Below are positions 60,794-64,000 of a stretch of DNA of 64,000 nt, piece by piece. Both the position numbers and the translations under genes were made by a program. The number at the start of each line of letters is the position of its first letter. Positions within the stretch are counted from its first letter, which is position 1. The notes below the pieces were generated by a model. It was not told where the DNA came from and did not search any database. It saw only the letters and a program-made list of their open reading frames with translations. This DNA comes from Melampsora larici-populina 98AG31 (taxonomy: Eukaryota; Basidiomycota; Pucciniomycetes; Pucciniales; Melampsoraceae), in assembly GCF_000204055.1 (NCBI RefSeq), contig NW_006768804.1, positions 173,537 to 237,536 on the forward strand, in the 5' to 3' direction.

Positions 60794-60878
60794 GGCGCGG
60801 CTCTAAAAAAAAAGGCGCGCCCTGGCGCGTTTGTCGGAAAAATAGGCGCGTCTGGGCGCCACTGGCGCGTTAGGCGCG
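60794..60878. repeat. GGCGCG motif cluster at the hAT 3' side
   Basis: Six GGCGCG copies at 60794, 60814, 60824, 60845, 60864 and 60873 in AT-rich surroundings. Clustered short motifs are usual in hAT subterminal regions, so this probably marks the element's 3' end. No matching cluster was found beyond the 5' end of the gene. Confidence 0.5.
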
Positions 60879-60978
60879 TCCTCTCACAGTGCGAAAAGTT
60901 AAAAAACAGTCAAAAAACGAAAAGAAACCAGTCGAAAAATTGTATTTCAGCATAGCACACGTAATAAAAACAATAAGA

Positions 60979-63313
60979 TCAGTCAAATATGACTTCATCG
61001 GGGTTCCAGGCTCCAGGAGCGCCAACAGCAGGTGTACTTTCACCTGCAGACTCAACATGATGAAAAGATTGAACCTCAAATAAAGTCAGATCAAAGAGAG
61101 ATCTAATAAAACCATCATAAGAATCAGCCTCTAAAGCGGGGTCAACAAGCATCGGTTCCTCTTGCAATCGGGCCACTCCTTGTTCAAACTCTTCAAGATC
61201 ATCTGGGCCAGAAAAGAGCTCTGATGGTTCTACTTGTGGGTCTTCGATAACTTCAATTTCTTTGTCGGTATGATTGTTGACCGATTTGGATTTCTTTGTT
61301 GGGTTCTTGTTTGTTTCGGAAAGCTGAACTTGTGATATCATCTTGAGATTTGTGAGGGTCATTGCAGCTCGCTGTTTTGTCTTTGTAGCTGACATGGCTG
61401 AAAATAGGCTTTCAACACCCGCAGCATGGGCTATGATCTCGAGTAGTTTGATAGCAAGATGTTTAAGTAGACTCGTCTGTAGGGTTGTAGGCACATCGAG
61501 CCAGTAATCGATTGCAAGCAAAACTATGTATACATGAATCAAAGAGTTAGTAGCCGAAGTCGCCTGGATGGTTTAAAAAAGGACATACATTTCTTTGATG
61601 TACCAAAATGACCTTCACCATTGAGATAAAGATGGGCCTGTTGTGCAATCGTAATGGCATTGGCTTGCGAGTATCCCCAGAAAAAAGCGAGGTTAACGAT
61701 CATCTTTTGGATCGATTTGATCGGATAGGCACGTGATACAGACAGATGGCGACAGCTTGGAGTAAGGAATAAAGCAAGGATGAAGATCAGTTCGTCGTAG
61801 TAGGCACGAGCTCTTGAATTCAAAACACCAAGACAGTAAGTCTTGTAATTGACATAACCCGGCCAGGTAGAAAGATCGAGACTTGAAATTTGGATGTAAA
61901 CGTTAATCAACTCTTTCCAGATGTCACCAAGGGTTGTAGAGGTTGATTCTAAGCGAGCAAGGGCATCAACAACCGGCTTGAGGAACAAAACAAGTGCTTT
62001 GTTTGCAGTGAAATGGTTGCGAGTTCAAACAATCAAAGCTGTTTCTTTTGGGATTGTCGGAGTGTCCAATGTCGGATCATCAGACATATCGGCGCATTTG
62101 AGAAATCCTAATTCATGTGTGTCGACAGAAAGACAGACTTTGCTATAGATGTACCACCGACTGTCACATGAGCTCTGTATACCGTGAGTAATACCTTCCT
62201 TTTTTCGCCATGATTCAAGATGCTCGGTCCAGTGATGTGAAGATGTGAAGTACCTAACTAACTCCTTGTTATTCGAGACCACTTTTTTCATGTCTTGGTG
62301 GTTGAGAAAGTCTTTGGCAATCAGATTGAAAAAATGCAAACAACAAGGAATGCCAATAACATGAGGATGTGCTTCACGGATAATTCTCTACATGATAAGC
62401 ATCATATCAGACAAGAACATCATGGAAGCACCAAGAACAAGATATGAACAGAACTCACTCGAAGTTTCACCATGGGTGTAGGATTATCAGTCACAACAGC
62501 AACTATCTGGTCCCACTTTATTCCTGACAAGCTGAGTGTACTATCAAGACTCGAAGAAATGTTCTCGGAAGTGTGTCGGATTTGGTGAAGGTCGAGTGTA
62601 TCGATAAAGTGTTTGACTTTTGTGCCACGTAGAGCCAAGACAGCATAAACACTGTTTCGAGATATGTCGGACCATCCATCAAGGGAGATTGTTAGACCCG
62701 ACTGGCGGGAAAGATCATCTCGCATTTCTTTGACAGTGCGAGCATGCACAATTGGTAAAATACGGTTTGTCATCACATATCTAGTAGCGGTTGTGATTGG
62801 TGAAACTGATAGCCTTTCTTGAAAACGAATGAAATGCTTGTTTTCAAGCACAGAGAAAGGTATGCGGCCAGTTATCAAGGCGAGACAGAGATGTTGATTG
62901 ATTTGATCCATTTTGTCTTGAGTTCTTTTGACAAAATGATGGAGTGACACATCAGTAAAGTTGTGAATTAGCTTGGGTTTGTCAATAGCTGAAGTTGAGG
63001 TGGAATCTTCATTAGTTGAGTCGGAGGAATTAGCAGACGATTGTGGCTGAACAGTGTTTATGTATGCTGATTTCTGGTCACCAGGAATTGATCGGCAGAG
63101 ATTGATGATATGCTTCTGTAATAGATGAGGTTTACCATTCATAACCTGGTTGCAATAGGTGCATTTGGCGTCTCGTCGTCCAGCTGATTGATCACGCTCT
63201 TTGCCCATGAGAAACCCAGTCCAACGAACACCGCAGCCACTTGAGGGGAGAATCCATTCGGGTTCTGGGGCTGTTGGATGAGGACTATTACTATGTTTTT
63301 TGCGTTTTGGCAT
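60979..63313 (-). pseudogene. hAT-family transposase gene with one in-frame stop
   Basis: Exons 62459..63313, 61589..62387 and 60979..61523 join in phase (2,199 bp). The ATG at 63313 is followed by a basic segment and a BED-like zinc finger (CTYCNQVM...KHIINLC). The DDE/RNase H-like core shows LTISLDGWSD, AVVTDN and GIPCCLHFFNLIAKD. The C-terminus has the hAT dimerisation block LLKHLAIKLLEIIAHAAGVESLFSAMS, written here in two overlapping pieces: LLKHLAIKLLEI and AHAAGVESLFS. An in-frame TGA at 62025..62027 interrupts exon 2 between ETALIV and TRNHFTANK; the frame resumes unchanged. The element is therefore probably non-autonomous now, unless the stop is read through. A true upstream ATG at 63406 is possible but less likely. 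Confidence 0.8.
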
Positions 63314-63438
63314 TGTAATGACTTGTTTGATGATGAGGAGAAAGTGTGAAGTGGAGTTTGAAAAGAAATCAGATGAGGAAAGCTCCATTTTCTCACTATG
63401 GGGCATACAAGTTTTTTAGGCATGTTGCTTTGATCGAA

Positions 63439-64000
63439 TTATTCTCCGTGTTGTTTTGGGATCGAGAATCCTCCAAAGCTTGCTCCGGCGACCCCCGGCG
63501 AAGGAAAGCCACCCGCTGCTCCAGACTGAGGAAAACCTTTAAAGATTCCTATGACTTTTTGATCCAATGATTGTACCTGTCCATAGGCTGGATGGGCTCC
63601 CGTGAAAGTATAAGTGGCGGTAAAATCAATAGGAGTGTTTGGCAAAGGTCCGCTGGTGAGGGTGATAGTTCCAGTGGTGGAAATTGTAAAAGGTGTAGCC
63701 GCTTGAAGAGTGACTGATCGAGTCAAGTCGGGATCATCAGTTTTATTTTGTGAAAATGGAACGGAGGGAAGGCATACCGCTCGATAATGCCAGTTTGAGC
63801 TGGCCTCCAAACGAGTTTTTGGTGTAGTACTTGACAAATCCTGATAAAGTTAAACAGTCCATTGAACATTGCTAGGTTTTTCCCACAAGTTTCAAAAGTT
63901 ACAGTACCATCTTTATCCGTGATCGTATCTGAATCTCCAAGGAGTTGATTCTTAGCAGTGATTTTTAGCATTGGGGGCGAATATTGACCAGGCATCGGCA
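63439..64000 (-). CDS. Hypothetical protein, 3' part
   Basis: Not recognised; runs off the right edge. The terminal exon 63439..63713 and probable exon 63778..63871 join in phase and encode YYTKNSFGGQLKLALSSG then a Thr-rich, beta-strand-like stretch (TTGTITLTSGPLPNTPIDF) and a Gly/Pro-rich tail. Open sequence at about 63880..63995 (KITAKNQLLGDSD, DKDGTVTFETCG) probably belongs to the preceding exon, but its donor is unclear. The stop lies only 125 bp from the hAT start codon, so the C-terminus may have been altered by that insertion. The composition suggests an extracellular or surface protein, but no signal peptide can be assessed. Confidence 0.4.

Overview
The window looks like a chromosome segment of an intron-rich basidiomycete, most likely a rust fungus (Pucciniales, Melampsora-like). 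This is inferred from short 50-110 bp GT-AG introns, housekeeping genes of fungal type, a dense transposon half with a KDZ (Kyakuja-Dileera-Zisupton) element, and C-to-T decay at TpCpG sites of the kind known from Pucciniomycotina. No species-specific marker was seen.

Left half (1-32 kb), mostly host genes. The 5' part of a RAD6/UBC2 ubiquitin-conjugating enzyme runs off the left edge (minus). It is followed by a tandem pair of GFA/CENP-V-fold zinc proteins (plus) and a complete 16-exon gene for midasin (MDN1/REA1, minus, 5,260 residues when spliced as proposed). BCD1 (HIT zinc-finger, box C/D snoRNP assembly, plus) is divergent from MDN1 across a 314-bp gap, so two ribosome-biogenesis genes may share one promoter region. 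Next come an unrecognised multi-exon gene at 25.4-27.0 kb, a 592-bp foldback element, and a six-exon alanine-glyoxylate aminotransferase (minus).

Middle (33.9-49.6 kb): one giant DNA transposon of 15,737 bp. It has 164-bp terminal inverted repeats (156/164 identical), a perfect 8-bp target-site duplication, and subterminal arrays of a TCACCACC motif. It carries an open ten-exon KDZ transposase (981 residues), a five-exon 542-residue protein of unknown function, and a FAR1 zinc-finger plus OTU-protease gene broken by a frameshift and a nonsense codon. Its 6-kb centre holds a 123-bp satellite, a 101-bp satellite, a perfect hairpin and short gene-like exon fragments that may be captured sequence. 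This is the most novel object in the window.

Right half (49.6-64 kb): a nearly pristine chromodomain Ty3/gypsy (chromovirus) retrotransposon of 5,986 bp. Its 148-bp LTRs differ at one base, it has a 5-bp target duplication, and its gag and pol are open with a textbook -1 frameshift signal at their junction. Beyond it lie a hAT transposase gene with one in-frame stop, a cluster of GGCGCG motifs beside it, and the 3' part of an unrecognised gene cut by the right edge.

Exon boundaries were placed by eye from splice signals, reading-frame phase and family conservation. For MDN1, AGX1, KDZ, BCD1 and the 542-residue gene, the summed exon lengths are exact multiples of three.
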